A stretch of DNA of 53,702 bases from Rubrivivax sp. GTDB lineage: Bacteria > Pseudomonadota > Gammaproteobacteria > Burkholderiales > Burkholderiaceae_C. Shown here piece by piece: positions 30,022 to 38,607 of this stretch; the first letter of the stretch is position 1; each line of letters begins with the position of its first letter. A model generated the notes under the pieces. The model did not search any database, was not told the DNA's origin, and saw only the letters and a program-made list of their open reading frames with translations. The stretch lies in contig JADCGQ010000065.1 in assembly GCA_020248945.1 (NCBI GenBank), positions 1-53,702 of the forward strand, read 5' to 3'. The translations under genes were made by a program, and so were the position numbers.

Positions 30022-31335
30022 ATGAAGATCCTCATCAAGAACGGCCGCGTGATCGACCCCGCCAGTGGGCGTGACGAGACCACCGACCTGGCCATCGCCT
30101 CCGGCCGCATCGTCAGCATCGGCGCGGCGGGCGACTTCGCAGCCGAGCGCGTGATCGACGCCACCGGCCTGGTGGTGGCCCCGGGCCTGGTGGACCTGGC
30201 CGCGCGTCTGCGCGAGCCCGGACAAGAGCACGAGGGCATGCTCGAGAGCGAGCTCGCTGCGGCCGCGGCCGGCGGCGTGACCAGCCTCGTGTGCCCGCCC
30301 GACACCGACCCCGTGCTCGACGAGCCGGGCCTGGTGGAGATGCTGAAGTTCCGCGCCCGCAAGTTGAGCCGCTGCCGGCTGTTCCCGCTGGGGGCGCTGA
30401 CGCGCGAATTGAAGGGCCACACGCTCACCGAGATGGCCGAGCTCACCGAGGCCGGCTGCGTGGGCTTCTCGCAGGCCGACGTGGCACTGGCCGACAGCCT
30501 GGTGCTGATGCGCGCGCTGCAGTACGCCGCCACCTACGGCTACACGGTCTGGCTGCGCCCGCAGGACGCCACCCTGGGCAAGGGCGTGGCGGCCTCGGGC
30601 GCGGTGGCTACGCGGCTGGGCCTGTCGGGCGTGCCCGTGATCGCCGAGACGATTGCCCTGCACACCATCCTCGAGCTCGTGCGTGCCACCAAGGCGCGTG
30701 TGCATCTGTGCCGGCTGTCCAGCGCCGCGGGCGTGGCGCTGGTGCGGGCGGCCAAGGCCGAGGGCCTGCCGGTCTCGGCCGACGTCAGCATCAACTCGCT
30801 GCACCTCACCGACATCGACATCGGCTTCTTCAACCCCGACATGCGGCTCGTGCCGCCGCTGCGCCAGGGCGCCGACCGCGAGGCGCTGCGCCAGGGCCTG
30901 GCCGATGGCACGATCGACGCGCTCGTCTCCGACCACAACCCGGTGGCCGAGGACGCCAAGAACCTGCCCTTCGGCGAGGCCGAGCCCGGCGCCACGGGCC
31001 TGGAGCTGCTGCTGAGCCTGGCGCTGCGGTGGGGCCGCGACCACGGCTTGCCGCTGCACACGGCGCTGGCGCGCGTCACCTGCGATCCGGTGCGCGTGCT
31101 GGGCGATGCCGTCGGCTCGCTGGCCAGCAGCGCCGGCCGTCTGGTGGAAGGCGGCGTGGCCGATCTCTGCCTCTTCGACCCCGCCGACGAGTGGGCTGTC
31201 ACGCCCGGCGTGCTGGCCAGCCAGGGCCAGCACACGCCGTTTGCGTTTGCGCACACCGGCATGGCGCTGCCCGGCCGTGTGCGCCTCACGCTGGTGGCGG
31301 GCACGCCGGCCTTCGAGCGCGCGGCGGCTGCCTGA
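30022..31335 (+). CDS. pyrX: Dihydroorotase-like PyrC' (PyrX), metal site lost
   Basis: A 437-residue amidohydrolase-fold protein of the multifunctional-complex dihydroorotase type. The zinc-binding H-x-H of true dihydroorotases (DLHVHLREPG) reads DLAARLREPG here. The later region that should hold metal-binding histidine reads YTVWLRPQDA, while SDHNPVAEDAKNLPFGEAEPG is otherwise well kept. By analogy with the inactive PyrC' of Pseudomonas, it is most likely a structural partner needed to assemble active ATCase, with a functional dihydroorotase encoded elsewhere. It starts 3 bases after pyrB; its stop overlaps the next start. Confidence 0.9.
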   Translation: MKILIKNGRVIDPASGRDETTDLAIASGRIVSIGAAGDFAAERVIDATGLVVAPGLVDLAARLREPGQEHEGMLESELAAAAAGGVTSLVCPPDTDPVLDEPGLVEMLKFRARKLSRCRLFPLGALTRELKGHTLTEMAELTEAGCVGFSQADVALADSLVLMRALQYAATYGYTVWLRPQDATLGKGVAASGAVATRLGLSGVPVIAETIALHTILELVRATKARVHLCRLSSAAGVALVRAAKAEGLPVSADVSINSLHLTDIDIGFFNPDMRLVPPLRQGADREALRQGLADGTIDALVSDHNPVAEDAKNLPFGEAEPGATGLELLLSLALRWGRDHGLPLHTALARVTCDPVRVLGDAVGSLASSAGRLVEGGVADLCLFDPADEWAVTPGVLASQGQHTPFAFAHTGMALPGRVRLTLVAGTPAFERAAAA

Positions 31336-32072
31336 TGCGCAGTCTGCTCGCGCTGGCGCGGCTGCTTCGCTGCTGCCTGCACCTGCTGCACGGCATGGCC
31401 GTGATGTCGCGTTTTCCGCGGCTCGACGAAGCCGGGCGCCATGCGCGCATCGGCTGGTGGTCGGGTGCGCTGGTGCGCCACGTCGGCCTTGCGCTGCATG
31501 TGAGCGGCACCGCGCCACGGCCGGGGGCCACGCTGGTTGTGGCCAACCACGTGTCCTTCCTCGACATCGCCGCCATCCACGCCGCGGTGCCGCAGGCCCG
31601 CTTCGTGTCGAAGGCCGATGTGCTGGCCTGGCCGTTGCTGGGCTGGCTCATCAAGAACGCCGGCACCTTGTTCATCGAGCGCGAACGCAAGCGCGACGCG
31701 GTGCGCGTGGTGCATGCGATGGCCGAATCGCTGCAGCGCGGCGAGACGGTGGCCGTGTTCCCCGAAGGCACCACCGGCCCGGGCGATGTGCCGCTGGCCT
31801 TCCACGCCAACCTGCTGCAGGCGGCCATTGCCACCGGCACGCCGGTGCAGCCGGTGGTGTTGCGCTACGCCGCGCCCGACGAGCGCTTCGCCACGGCCGC
31901 GCAGTTCCTGGGCGAGACGACGCTGCTGCAGGCCGTGTGGCGCCTGGCCTCGGCGCGCGGCCTGGCGGTGCACGTGCACATCCTGCCGCCGGTGAGCACC
32001 GCGCACGCCGACCGCCGCGCGCTGGCCGAGCATCTTCGGCAAACGGTGGCCGAGCGGCTGGAGTCGGCATGA
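31335..32072 (+). CDS. plsC: 1-acyl-sn-glycerol-3-phosphate acyltransferase family protein
   Basis: A 245-residue PlsC-type acyltransferase with the catalytic block NHVSFLD, the GTLFIERERKR stretch and the substrate-binding VFPEGTTGPGD. A hydrophobic N-terminus suggests membrane association. It would acylate lysophosphatidic acid or a related lipid. It overlaps the pyrX stop (TGATG) and the next start, and its inclusion in the pyrimidine operon is conserved in related Burkholderiales as far as I know. Whether it is the main PlsC or an accessory paralogue cannot be told. Confidence 0.88.
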   Translation: MRSLLALARLLRCCLHLLHGMAVMSRFPRLDEAGRHARIGWWSGALVRHVGLALHVSGTAPRPGATLVVANHVSFLDIAAIHAAVPQARFVSKADVLAWPLLGWLIKNAGTLFIERERKRDAVRVVHAMAESLQRGETVAVFPEGTTGPGDVPLAFHANLLQAAIATGTPVQPVVLRYAAPDERFATAAQFLGETTLLQAVWRLASARGLAVHVHILPPVSTAHADRRALAEHLRQTVAERLESA

Positions 32073-32980
32073 CGCCGCCGCCGGCCCTGGTGCTGCACTT
32101 CGCCGACGAGGCCGCGCTGGCCACGCGGCTGGCCGCCGCACTGGGCGGCGCGGCGGCCTGCATCGACGTGCATGCGTTCCCCGATGGCGAAACCCGCCTG
32201 CGCCTGCCACCGGCACTGCCGCGGCGCGCCGTGCTGCTGCGCGGCCTGCAGCAGCCCAATGCCAAGCTGGCGCCACTGTTGCTGGCGGCGGCCGGCGCAC
32301 GCGAACTCGGCTGCGAGCGCCTCGAACTCGTCACCCCTTACCTGGCCTACATGCGCCAGGACATGGCCTTCACGCCCGGCGAGGTGGTGAGCCAGCGCCA
32401 CCTGGGGCGGCTGCTGGCGGGTGCCTTCGACAGCGTGATCACCGTCGACCCCCATCTGCACCGCGTGGCCACGATGGACGAGATCGTGCCTGGCCGCCGC
32501 GGCGTGGCGCTCACCGCGGCCACCCTGCTGGGCCACCATGTGGCGCACACTGTGCCGGGCGCGTTGCTGCTGGCGCCCGACGAGGAAGCCGGCCAGTGGG
32601 TGCGCAGCGCGGCGCAGGCCGCCGGCCTGGATCACGCCGTCTGCCTGAAGCAGCGCCGCGGCGATCACGACGTGAGCGTGGCGCTGCAAGGCGCCCCGGT
32701 TCAAGGCCGCGCCGTGGTGCTGCTGGACGACGTGGCCAGCACCGGCCGCACGCTGGTGAGTGCCGCGCAGGTTGCACTGGCCGCCGGTGCGAGCAGCGTG
32801 GACGTGGCGGTCACCCACGCCCTCTTCGTAGGCGACGCGCTCGCGGCCGTGCGCGCCGCTGGCGTGCGCCACGTGTGGAGCAGCGATGCCGTGCCGCACG
32901 AGAGCAATGCTGTCAGCATCGTGCCGCTCCTGGCGGCGGCGCTGCGCCAGTCGGGGTGGCGAACAGACTTCAGGTGTTGA
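32069..32980 (+). CDS. Ribose-phosphate pyrophosphokinase-like protein
   Basis: A 303-residue PRPP-synthetase-family protein with the PRPP-binding loop VVLLDDVASTGRTLVSAA, the flexible-loop CLKQRRGDHDVSV, TVDPHLHR and YLAYMRQDM. It differs from the house-keeping Prs in several places (for example LAPDEEAGQW where SPDxGG is usual), so it is a divergent paralogue, closer in style to archaeal or class III enzymes. It may supply PRPP for pyrimidine synthesis, matching its place at the end of the pyr operon. The start overlaps the plsC stop (ATGA). Confidence 0.85.
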   Translation: MTPPPALVLHFADEAALATRLAAALGGAAACIDVHAFPDGETRLRLPPALPRRAVLLRGLQQPNAKLAPLLLAAAGARELGCERLELVTPYLAYMRQDMAFTPGEVVSQRHLGRLLAGAFDSVITVDPHLHRVATMDEIVPGRRGVALTAATLLGHHVAHTVPGALLLAPDEEAGQWVRSAAQAAGLDHAVCLKQRRGDHDVSVALQGAPVQGRAVVLLDDVASTGRTLVSAAQVALAAGASSVDVAVTHALFVGDALAAVRAAGVRHVWSSDAVPHESNAVSIVPLLAAALRQSGWRTDFRC

Positions 32981-33141
32981 GCTCGAAGTCCTTGGAGCGG
33001 ACGACTCAGGGCTGTGGCTGTCTTCGGCCCGGAGCGGGCGTTCCTCGTCAGCCCCACCCAAGCCGTTCGAGCTGAGCGGGAGTGTGGTCAACGCCCGCCG
33101 AGGGCCGAGACACGCCCATCAAGCCCGGCCGCGACGCAAGC

Positions 33142-33897
33142 TCAGGCCTTGCCCTGGCTCGCCACCGCCGCCGCTGCCTTGGCCGCGGCTTCGGCGTCGC
33201 CCAAGTAGTAGCTGCGGATGGGCTTGAGCGCCGCATCGAGCTCGTAGACGAGCGGAATGCCGTTGGGGATGTTCACGCCCACGATGTCGGCGTCGCTGAT
33301 GCCGTCGAGCATCTTCACCATCGCGCGGATGCTGTTGCCGTGGGCGGCCACCAGCACGCGCTGCCCGCTGCCCACGGCCGGGGCGATGACCTCGTCCCAG
33401 AACGGGCGCACGCGCGCCACGGTGTCCTTCAGGCACTCGGTGAGCGGAATCTGCTCGGGCGAGAGCCGGGCGTAGCGCGGGTCGCCGCGCTCGCTGCGGG
33501 GGTCGGTGGCCTCGAGCGCCGGCGGCGGCGTGTCGTAGCTGCGGCGCCAGATCAGCACCTGTTCCTCGCCGTACTGCTTGGCCATGTCGGCCTTGTTCAA
33601 GCCCTGCAACGCGCCGTAGTGGCGCTCGTTCAGGCGCCAGTCGTGCCGCACCGGCAGCCAGGTGCGCTCCATCGTGTCGAGCGCGTGCCACAGCGTCCAG
33701 ACGGCGCGCTTCAAAACCGAGGTGTACGCCACGTCGAACTCCCAGCCGCCCTCGCGCAGCAACTGCCCGGCCTGACGCGCCTGGGCCACACCGGTGTCGG
33801 TGAGCGGCACGTCGGTCCAGCCCGTGAAGCGGTTCTCAAGGTTCCAGGTCGATTCCCCGTGGCGGATCAGGACGAGCTGATGGGCAGGTTTTGGCAT
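33142..33897 (-). CDS. gpmA: 2,3-bisphosphoglycerate-dependent phosphoglycerate mutase
   Basis: Glycolytic enzyme interconverting 3- and 2-phosphoglycerate. The 251-residue protein has the phosphohistidine motif [18 protein letters not shown], the second histidine in [15 protein letters not shown], and RRSYDTPPP. The last ten or so residues are an Ala-rich tail. It diverges from the rhodanese gene with 58 bases between starts. TAGAAT lies 7 bases before its ATG on the minus strand, which suggests a leaderless message. Confidence 0.96.
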   Translation of the reverse strand: MPKPAHQLVLIRHGESTWNLENRFTGWTDVPLTDTGVAQARQAGQLLREGGWEFDVAYTSVLKRAVWTLWHALDTMERTWLPVRHDWRLNERHYGALQGLNKADMAKQYGEEQVLIWRRSYDTPPPALEATDPRSERGDPRYARLSPEQIPLTECLKDTVARVRPFWDEVIAPAVGSGQRVLVAAHGNSIRAMVKMLDGISDADIVGVNIPNGIPLVYELDAALKPIRSYYLGDAEAAAKAAAAVASQGKA

Positions 33898-33904
33898 GAA
33901 CAAG

Positions 33905-33910
33905 ATTCTA
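33905..33910 (-). promoter_or_regulatory. -10 element TAGAAT of gpmA
   Basis: Read on the minus strand, CATAGAATCTTGTTC precedes the ATG. TAGAAT ends 7 bases before the start codon, so the predicted transcript begins at or next to the A of ATG. A -35 is not obvious. Confidence 0.5.
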
Positions 33911-33955
33911 TGATTCGCGGTTTGCACCAACGGCCGCCCGCGCAGCCCCGCCACC

Positions 33956-34375
33956 GTGAGCTTCTTTGTCGAAAACTGGATCCTGATCCTCATCGCCTTC
34001 ATTTCGGGCGGTCTTCTGGTGTGGCCGATGGTCAACAAGGCCGCCGGCGGCACCGGCGCCGTGGGCACCTCCGAGGCCGTGCGGCTGATCAACCGCGAGA
34101 AGGGCGTGCTCGTCGACGTCGCCGAGCCGAACGAATACGCCCAGGGCCACGCCACCGGCGCCCGCAACATCCCCTTCGGCCAGCTCGAAGGCTCCAAGGA
34201 GCTGCCGTCGAACAAGGCGCTGCCGCTCATCGTGATGTGCCCCACGGGCGCGCGCGCCGGGCGGGCGGCGGGCCTGCTGCGCAAGGCCGGCTACGAAAAG
34301 GCCGTGGCGGTGTCGGGTGGCAATGCCGCCTGGCGCGAAGCACAGCTGCCGATGGAGAAGTCGGCAGCAGGGTGA
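33956..34375 (+). CDS. Membrane-anchored rhodanese-domain protein
   Basis: A 139-residue protein with one N-terminal transmembrane helix (residues 6-24) and a rhodanese domain with the active-site loop [16 protein letters not shown], so the catalytic Cys is present. Such proteins transfer sulfane sulfur; the substrate is not predictable. The start is GTG, with a weak ribosome-binding site. The yibN-grxC-secB order is common in proteobacteria and is the context here. Confidence 0.88.
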   Translation: MSFFVENWILILIAFISGGLLVWPMVNKAAGGTGAVGTSEAVRLINREKGVLVDVAEPNEYAQGHATGARNIPFGQLEGSKELPSNKALPLIVMCPTGARAGRAAGLLRKAGYEKAVAVSGGNAAWREAQLPMEKSAAG

Positions 34376-34438
34376 AGGCCGGCTGCGGACAATTCGCCGC
34401 AGCCTTCCGAAACTCCTCCCCCCACCCCAGGAGCCTCC

Positions 34439-34696
34439 ATGAGCCCCGTGCGCATGTACACCACGCAGGTGTGTCCCTACTGCGTTCGCGCCAAGGCGCT
34501 GCTCAAGCAGCGTGGCGTCGAGCAGATCGAGGAGATCCGCGTCGACCTCGACCCCGCCCAGCGCGACACCATGATCTCGCTCACCGGGCGTCGCACGGTG
34601 CCGCAGATCTTCATCGGCGACAAGCACGTCGGCGGCTGCGACGACCTGATGGCGCTCGATCAGCGCGGCGGCCTGCTCCCCTTGCTCGCCGCCTGA
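34439..34696 (+). CDS. grxC: Glutaredoxin 3
   Basis: An 85-residue dithiol glutaredoxin with the active site CPYC (VCPYCVRAKALL), the cis-proline motif RRTVPQIFI and the glutathione-binding GGCDDLMAL. It reduces protein disulfides and mixed disulfides using glutathione. It is preceded by CAGGAGCC as ribosome-binding site and sits between the rhodanese gene and secB. Confidence 0.95.
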   Translation: MSPVRMYTTQVCPYCVRAKALLKQRGVEQIEEIRVDLDPAQRDTMISLTGRRTVPQIFIGDKHVGGCDDLMALDQRGGLLPLLAA

Positions 34697-34716
34697 TGCG
34701 GCGCCTGCTCCGGGGC

Positions 34717-34747
34717 TTGCCGCAGCGTCACGGCGCTCACCGATAAT
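34717..34747 (+). promoter_or_regulatory. Possible secB promoter
   Basis: TTGCCG (34717-34722) and GATAAT (34742-34747) with a 19-base spacer, rather long. Initiation would be near 34754, directly before the 34758-34783 hairpin, which would then sit at the 5' end of the secB mRNA. Confidence 0.4.
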
Positions 34748-34757
34748 GCGCGATTCC

Positions 34758-34783
34758 GGCCCGGTGCTCCACGGCACCGGGCC
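34758..34783 (+). terminator. Hairpin between grxC and secB, likely terminator
   Basis: A perfect 10-base stem GGCCCGGTGC / GCACCGGGCC with a 6-base loop is followed by TTCTTTC. It is probably the terminator of grxC. Because a -10-like GATAAT lies just upstream, it could instead be a 5' hairpin of the secB message. Confidence 0.65.
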
Positions 34784-34815
34784 TTCTTTCACCCGACTAG
34801 ACCCGAGACCGGACC

Positions 34816-35286
34816 ATGGCCGACGAGACCCCCGTTTTCAACATCCAGCGCATGTACCTGAAGGACCTGTCGCTGGAGCAGCCGAACTCGCCGCAGATCC
34901 TGCTCGAGCAGGGCCAGCCGCAGGTCGACATCAACCTGCAGATGGGCGCCGACCAGGTGGCCGACGGCGTGTACGAGATCACCGTCACCGCCACGGTCAC
35001 GGCCAAGGTCAAGGACAAGACGATGTTCCTTGTGGAAGCCAAGCAGGCCGGCATCTTCGAGATCCGCAACGTGCCGCAAGACCAACTGCAGGGCATCGTC
35101 AGCATCGTCTGCCCGCAGATGGTGTACCCGTACCTGCGCGCCATCGTGTCGGACGTCTGCACCCGCGCCGGCTTCCCGCCCATCCTGCTGACGGAAGTGA
35201 ACTTCCAGGCCATGTTCGAGGCCCAGCAGCAGCAGGCCGCCGCGGCGGCCAATGGCGGCTCGCGCATCATCACCGGCGCGAACTGA
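34816..35286 (+). CDS. secB: Protein-export chaperone SecB
   Basis: Cytosolic tetrameric chaperone that holds preproteins unfolded and hands them to SecA. The 156-residue protein has the family features [33 protein letters not shown] and [15 protein letters not shown], plus [16 protein letters not shown]. The C-terminal tail is Gln/Ala-rich and lacks the zinc-finger-binding charged end of some SecBs. gpsA follows 45 bases later. Confidence 0.97.
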   Translation: MADETPVFNIQRMYLKDLSLEQPNSPQILLEQGQPQVDINLQMGADQVADGVYEITVTATVTAKVKDKTMFLVEAKQAGIFEIRNVPQDQLQGIVSIVCPQMVYPYLRAIVSDVCTRAGFPPILLTEVNFQAMFEAQQQQAAAAANGGSRIITGAN

Positions 35287-35331
35287 GCGCGCGGGTGCTG
35301 AAGCAGCGGTCTTGACGCGGACGGCACGGCG

Positions 35332-36336
35332 ATGAAGATCGCGGTGCTCGGCGCCGGGGCCTGGGGCACGGCGCTGGCGGTGGCCGCGGCGCAGGCCGGC
35401 CACGAGACGCAGTTGTGGGCCCGCGATGCCGCGCAGGCGGCGGCGCTGGACACGGCACGCTGCAACCGCCGCTACCTGCCCGAGGTGGCGCTGCCGCCGG
35501 CGCTGGCCGCCACGGCGGACCTGCCCGGCGCCATGGCCCACGGCGCGGCGGGGCTGCTGGTCATTGCCACGCCGATGGCGGGCCTGCGCGACAGCCTCGC
35601 CGCGCTGCCGCCCGGCGCGCCCGCGTTGTGGCTCAGCAAGGGCTTCGAGGCCGGCAGCGGCCTGCTCGGCCACGAGATCGCCCGTGAACTGCGCCCCGGC
35701 GCGCCGTGCGGCGTGCTCTCGGGCCCAAGCTTCGCGCTCGAGGTGGCGCGCGGCCTGCCCACCGCGCTGGTGGCGGCCAGCACCGATGCCGCGCTGGCCG
35801 CGCGCGCCGTCGAGGCCTTTCATGGCGGCGCCTTGCGCATCTACACCAGCACCGACATCGTCGGCGTCGAGGTCGGCGGCGCACTGAAGAACGTGCTCGC
35901 CATCGCCACCGGCATCGTCGACGGCCTGCCCGGCGCCGGGCTGAACGCACGTGCGGCGCTGATCACCCGCGGGCTGGCCGAGATGACGCGCCTGGGCCTG
36001 GCGCTGGGCGCGCAGGCCGACACCTTCATGGGCCTGTCGGGCCTGGGCGACCTCGTGCTCACGGCCACCGGCGCCTTGTCGCGCAACCGCGCCGTGGGCC
36101 TGGCCCTGGCCGCGGGCCGCAGCCTGCCCGAGGCGCTGGCCGAACTCGGCCACGTCGCTGAAGGCGTGCCAACGGCGGCCGTGGCCCTGACACGAGCGCG
36201 GGCACTGGGCGTGGAGATGCCGATCACAGCGGCCGTCGTCGAGGTGCTGGCCGGCCGGCTGGCACCGCCCGATGCGGTGGCGCTGCTGATGGCGCGCGGC
36301 GCGCGCGCCGAGACCGTTCAGCCGCCGCCGGCGTAG
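35332..36336 (+). CDS. gpsA: Glycerol-3-phosphate dehydrogenase [NAD(P)+]
   Basis: Makes sn-glycerol-3-phosphate from dihydroxyacetone phosphate for phospholipid synthesis. The 334-residue protein has the Rossmann motif [33 protein letters not shown], the catalytic Lys in [17 protein letters not shown] and [14 protein letters not shown]. The secB-gpsA order is common. Its 3' end overlaps the convergent trmL gene by 19 bases. Confidence 0.97.
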   Translation: MKIAVLGAGAWGTALAVAAAQAGHETQLWARDAAQAAALDTARCNRRYLPEVALPPALAATADLPGAMAHGAAGLLVIATPMAGLRDSLAALPPGAPALWLSKGFEAGSGLLGHEIARELRPGAPCGVLSGPSFALEVARGLPTALVAASTDAALAARAVEAFHGGALRIYTSTDIVGVEVGGALKNVLAIATGIVDGLPGAGLNARAALITRGLAEMTRLGLALGAQADTFMGLSGLGDLVLTATGALSRNRAVGLALAAGRSLPEALAELGHVAEGVPTAAVALTRARALGVEMPITAAVVEVLAGRLAPPDAVALLMARGARAETVQPPPA

Positions 36337-36788
36337 CCCTGCTGCCGCCAGGCCTCGAACACCACGACGGCCACGGCATTGCTGAGGTTAAGGCTGCGCT
36401 GACCCGGCCGCATCGGCAGGCGCACCCGCTGCGATGCGGCAAAACGCTCGCGCAGCGCCGGATCGAGCCCGCGCGATTCACTTCCGAACACGAACCAGTC
36501 GCCCGGCTGCCAGCGCAGCTCGCCCAGCGGCTGCGAGCCGTGCGTGGTGAAGGCGAACACGCGCGCCGGGTCCGGGCGCTCGGCGGCCAGCAGCGCGTCG
36601 AAGCTGGCGTGGCGCCGGACTTCGGCCCACTCGTGGTAGTCGAGCCCGGCGCGGCGCAGCAGCTTGTCGTCCATCGCAAAGCCCAGGGGCTCGACGAGGT
36701 GCAGCTTGCAACCGGTGTTGGCCACCAGGCGGATCACGTTGCCGGTGTTGGGCGGGATCTCGGGCTCGACGAGCACGACATGGAACAT
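36318..36788 (-). CDS. trmL: TrmL, tRNA (cytidine/uridine-34 2'-O)-methyltransferase
   Basis: A 156-residue SPOUT methyltransferase acting on the wobble base of leucine tRNAs. It has motif 1 [29 protein letters not shown] and the knot motif [19 protein letters not shown]. The size is typical. It overlaps the gpsA 3' end and lies 20 bases downstream of comF on the same strand. Confidence 0.95.
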   Translation of the reverse strand: MFHVVLVEPEIPPNTGNVIRLVANTGCKLHLVEPLGFAMDDKLLRRAGLDYHEWAEVRRHASFDALLAAERPDPARVFAFTTHGSQPLGELRWQPGDWFVFGSESRGLDPALRERFAASQRVRLPMRPGQRSLNLSNAVAVVVFEAWRQQGYAGGG

Positions 36789-36808
36789 CGCGGCGGCCTC
36801 TCAGGCTC

Positions 36809-37567
36809 TCAGTCGCGGCCAGGGGCCGGTGTGCGCGCGAACACCCACACCGACACCGACGCCGCGCCGGCACGCCGCAGCACTGCGGCCGCGGCGGCCA
36901 CGGTGGCGCCGGTGGTCATGACGTCGTCGACCAGCGCCACGGACCGGCCCGCCAGCTCGGCGCGCCGGTTGGGATCGACCATGAACGAGCCGGCCAGGTT
37001 GGCCGTGCGCGCAGCGCGATCGAGGCCGGTCTGGTGGGCGGTGTCGATGGGCCGCTGCAGCAGCGTGGCGTCGCTGGGCAGGCCGCGCAGCCGGGCCACG
37101 CGGCGCGCCAGTTCCCAGGCCTGGTTGTAGCCGCGCTCGGCCAGGCGCGCCGGTGACAGCGGCACCGGCAGCACCCAGGCGGCGTCGTGGGGCGAGGAGG
37201 CGGCCACGGCATCAGTCACGGCATCAGCCAGCCGCCGGGCCAGGGCCTCGGCCAGGTCGACACGGCCGCTGAACTTGAAGGCCGTGACGAGGCCGTCCCA
37301 AGGGAATGCGTAGTCCACGGCGGCCACGGTGCCGGTGTAGGGCAGCTCGGGCGTGGCGAGGCAGCCGCCGCAGCGTGCCACCGCCGTGCCCGTGGGCAGC
37401 GCGCAGCAGGCGCAGCGCAGCCGAGGCTGGGCGAAGCAGGCTTCGCAGTCGGCGCAAAGGGCGTCGCCCTGGGTCCATTGCCGGCACAGCTCGCACTGGG
37501 TCGCGAGGCCGGCGCGCCCGGTCCGCGACGGCACGGAGAGCTGGGCAGGCGAGACCGGAGGATGCAT
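36809..37567 (-). CDS. ComF-family phosphoribosyltransferase-like protein
   Basis: A 252-residue protein with an N-terminal zinc finger (CELC, CADC, CACC, CGGC pairs) and a C-terminal type I phosphoribosyltransferase domain with VALVDDVMTTGATVAAAAAVLR and VLPVPLSPARLAERGYNQAWELAR. ComF/GntX relatives take part in DNA uptake or use of DNA as nutrient. The start ATG (MHPPVSPAQL) falls within the CATG at 37565-37568, on the opposite strand to a possible start of the BioC-like gene. Confidence 0.92.
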   Translation of the reverse strand: MHPPVSPAQLSVPSRTGRAGLATQCELCRQWTQGDALCADCEACFAQPRLRCACCALPTGTAVARCGGCLATPELPYTGTVAAVDYAFPWDGLVTAFKFSGRVDLAEALARRLADAVTDAVAASSPHDAAWVLPVPLSPARLAERGYNQAWELARRVARLRGLPSDATLLQRPIDTAHQTGLDRAARTANLAGSFMVDPNRRAELAGRSVALVDDVMTTGATVAAAAAVLRRAGAASVSVWVFARTPAPGRD

Positions 37568-37613
37568 GGCCTTTCTATACTGCCACGCATGCTCGTGCCC
37601 CAAAACTGAAGTG

Positions 37614-38531
37614 CCCCGGACCGAGCTGCCCGAGCCCGAAGCTGCCGCGCCGCGGCCGGTGGATGCGCGAGCACTGGCGCGCTGGCGCCAGCGGCTGCGA
37701 TCCGCCACCGAGCCCCCCTGGCTGCACACCGAAGCCGCGCGCCGCATGGCCGAGCGCCTGGCCATCGTGCGCCTGAAGCCGCAACAGGTGGTCGACTGGG
37801 GGCTGCAGGCGCGTCACGACCACACGCTGCTGGCGGCCGCCTACCCCGAGGCCCAGGCGTTCTGGGTCGATCCCGACGGCCTGGGCCGCGCGCCCGAGAA
37901 CCGGCCCTGGTGGCGTGGGCTGCTCGGGCGTGACAGGTCGCCCGTGGTGGTGGCCCCGAACGGGCTGCCCGCGGGCGCCGCGCAACTGCTGTGGAGCACG
38001 ATGCTGCTGCACACGGTGGTCGAGCCACAGGGCCTGCTGGCCGCCTGGCACCGCGCGCTCGCCGTCGATGGCTTCGTGATGTTCTGCACGGTCGGCCCGG
38101 GCACGCTGCAGTCGCTGTCGGCGCTGTACGCCGCCCAGGGCTGGCCGGCGCCGCTGGCGCCGCTGGTCGACATGCACGACCTCGGCGACATGCTCGTGCG
38201 CGCCGGCTTCGCCGACCCGGTGATGGACCAGGAGACCGTGCGCCTGACCTGGGCCGACGCAGGCGCGGCGCTGGCCGAGCTGCGCAGCCTGGGCCTCAAT
38301 GCCTCGCTGCAGCGCCCGGCAGGTCTGCGCTCGCCCCGCTGGCGGCAGCGGCTGCTGCAGGCGCTCCAGCAGGCTGCCGGCCGCGATGGGCGCATCACGC
38401 TGGAGTTCGAACTCGTCTACGGCCACGCCTTCAAGCCGCCACCGCGGGCGCGCCTGGCCGCCGAGACGACCGTGGCCCTGGAAGACCTGCGCCGCATGGT
38501 GCGCCGAGCCCCGCCAGCGCCTCGGCGCTGA
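37614..38531 (+). CDS. BioC-like methyltransferase-fold protein with degenerate SAM site
   Basis: A protein of about 305 residues resembling the BioC-like group often found beside comF in Burkholderiales. The expected glycine-rich SAM motif (D-x-G-x-G) is replaced by VVDWGLQARHDHTLL, while LLWSTMLLHTVVEP, VDGFVMFCTVGPGTLQSL and VDMHDLGDMLVRAGFADPVMDQE are BioC-like. SAM binding is therefore doubtful. I prefer the GTG at 37614 because TATACT at 37575-37580 looks like a -10. An ATG at 37566 would add 16 Cys-containing residues and overlap the comF start. Confidence 0.72.
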   Translation, partial: PRTELPEPEAAAPRPVDARALARWRQRLRSATEPPWLHTEAARRMAERLAIVRLKPQQVVDWGLQARHDHTLLAAAYPEAQAFWVDPDGLGRAPENRPWWRGLLGRDRSPVVVAPNGLPAGAAQLLWSTMLLHTVVEPQGLLAAWHRALAVDGFVMFCTVGPGTLQSLSALYAAQGWPAPLAPLVDMHDLGDMLVRAGFADPVMDQETVRLTWADAGAALAELRSLGLNASLQRPAGLRSPRWRQRLLQALQQAAGRDGRITLEFELVYGHAFKPPPRARLAAETTVALEDLRRMVRRAPPAPRR

Positions 38532-38601
38532 CGCTGCACTGACGCGTGTGGCGCAGGGCTCGCTGCGCTTGGTCCAGGTCAGTACTGACGGGACGCTGGG
38601 C

Positions 38602-38607
38602 TAGAAT
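38602..38607 (+). promoter_or_regulatory. -10-like TAGAAT before the DUF2244/cox cluster
   Basis: CTAGAATCC is the same motif that precedes yqgE and ctaB. It ends 9 bases before an ATG at 38617 and about 145 bases before the DUF2244 start I prefer. It is probably the promoter of the ctaC operon; no clear -35 is seen. Confidence 0.4.

Noticed and set aside
28960..31518. Very long frame antisense to pyrB and pyrX
   Set aside because: Same shadow effect; the sense strand encodes well-known proteins with overlapping starts.
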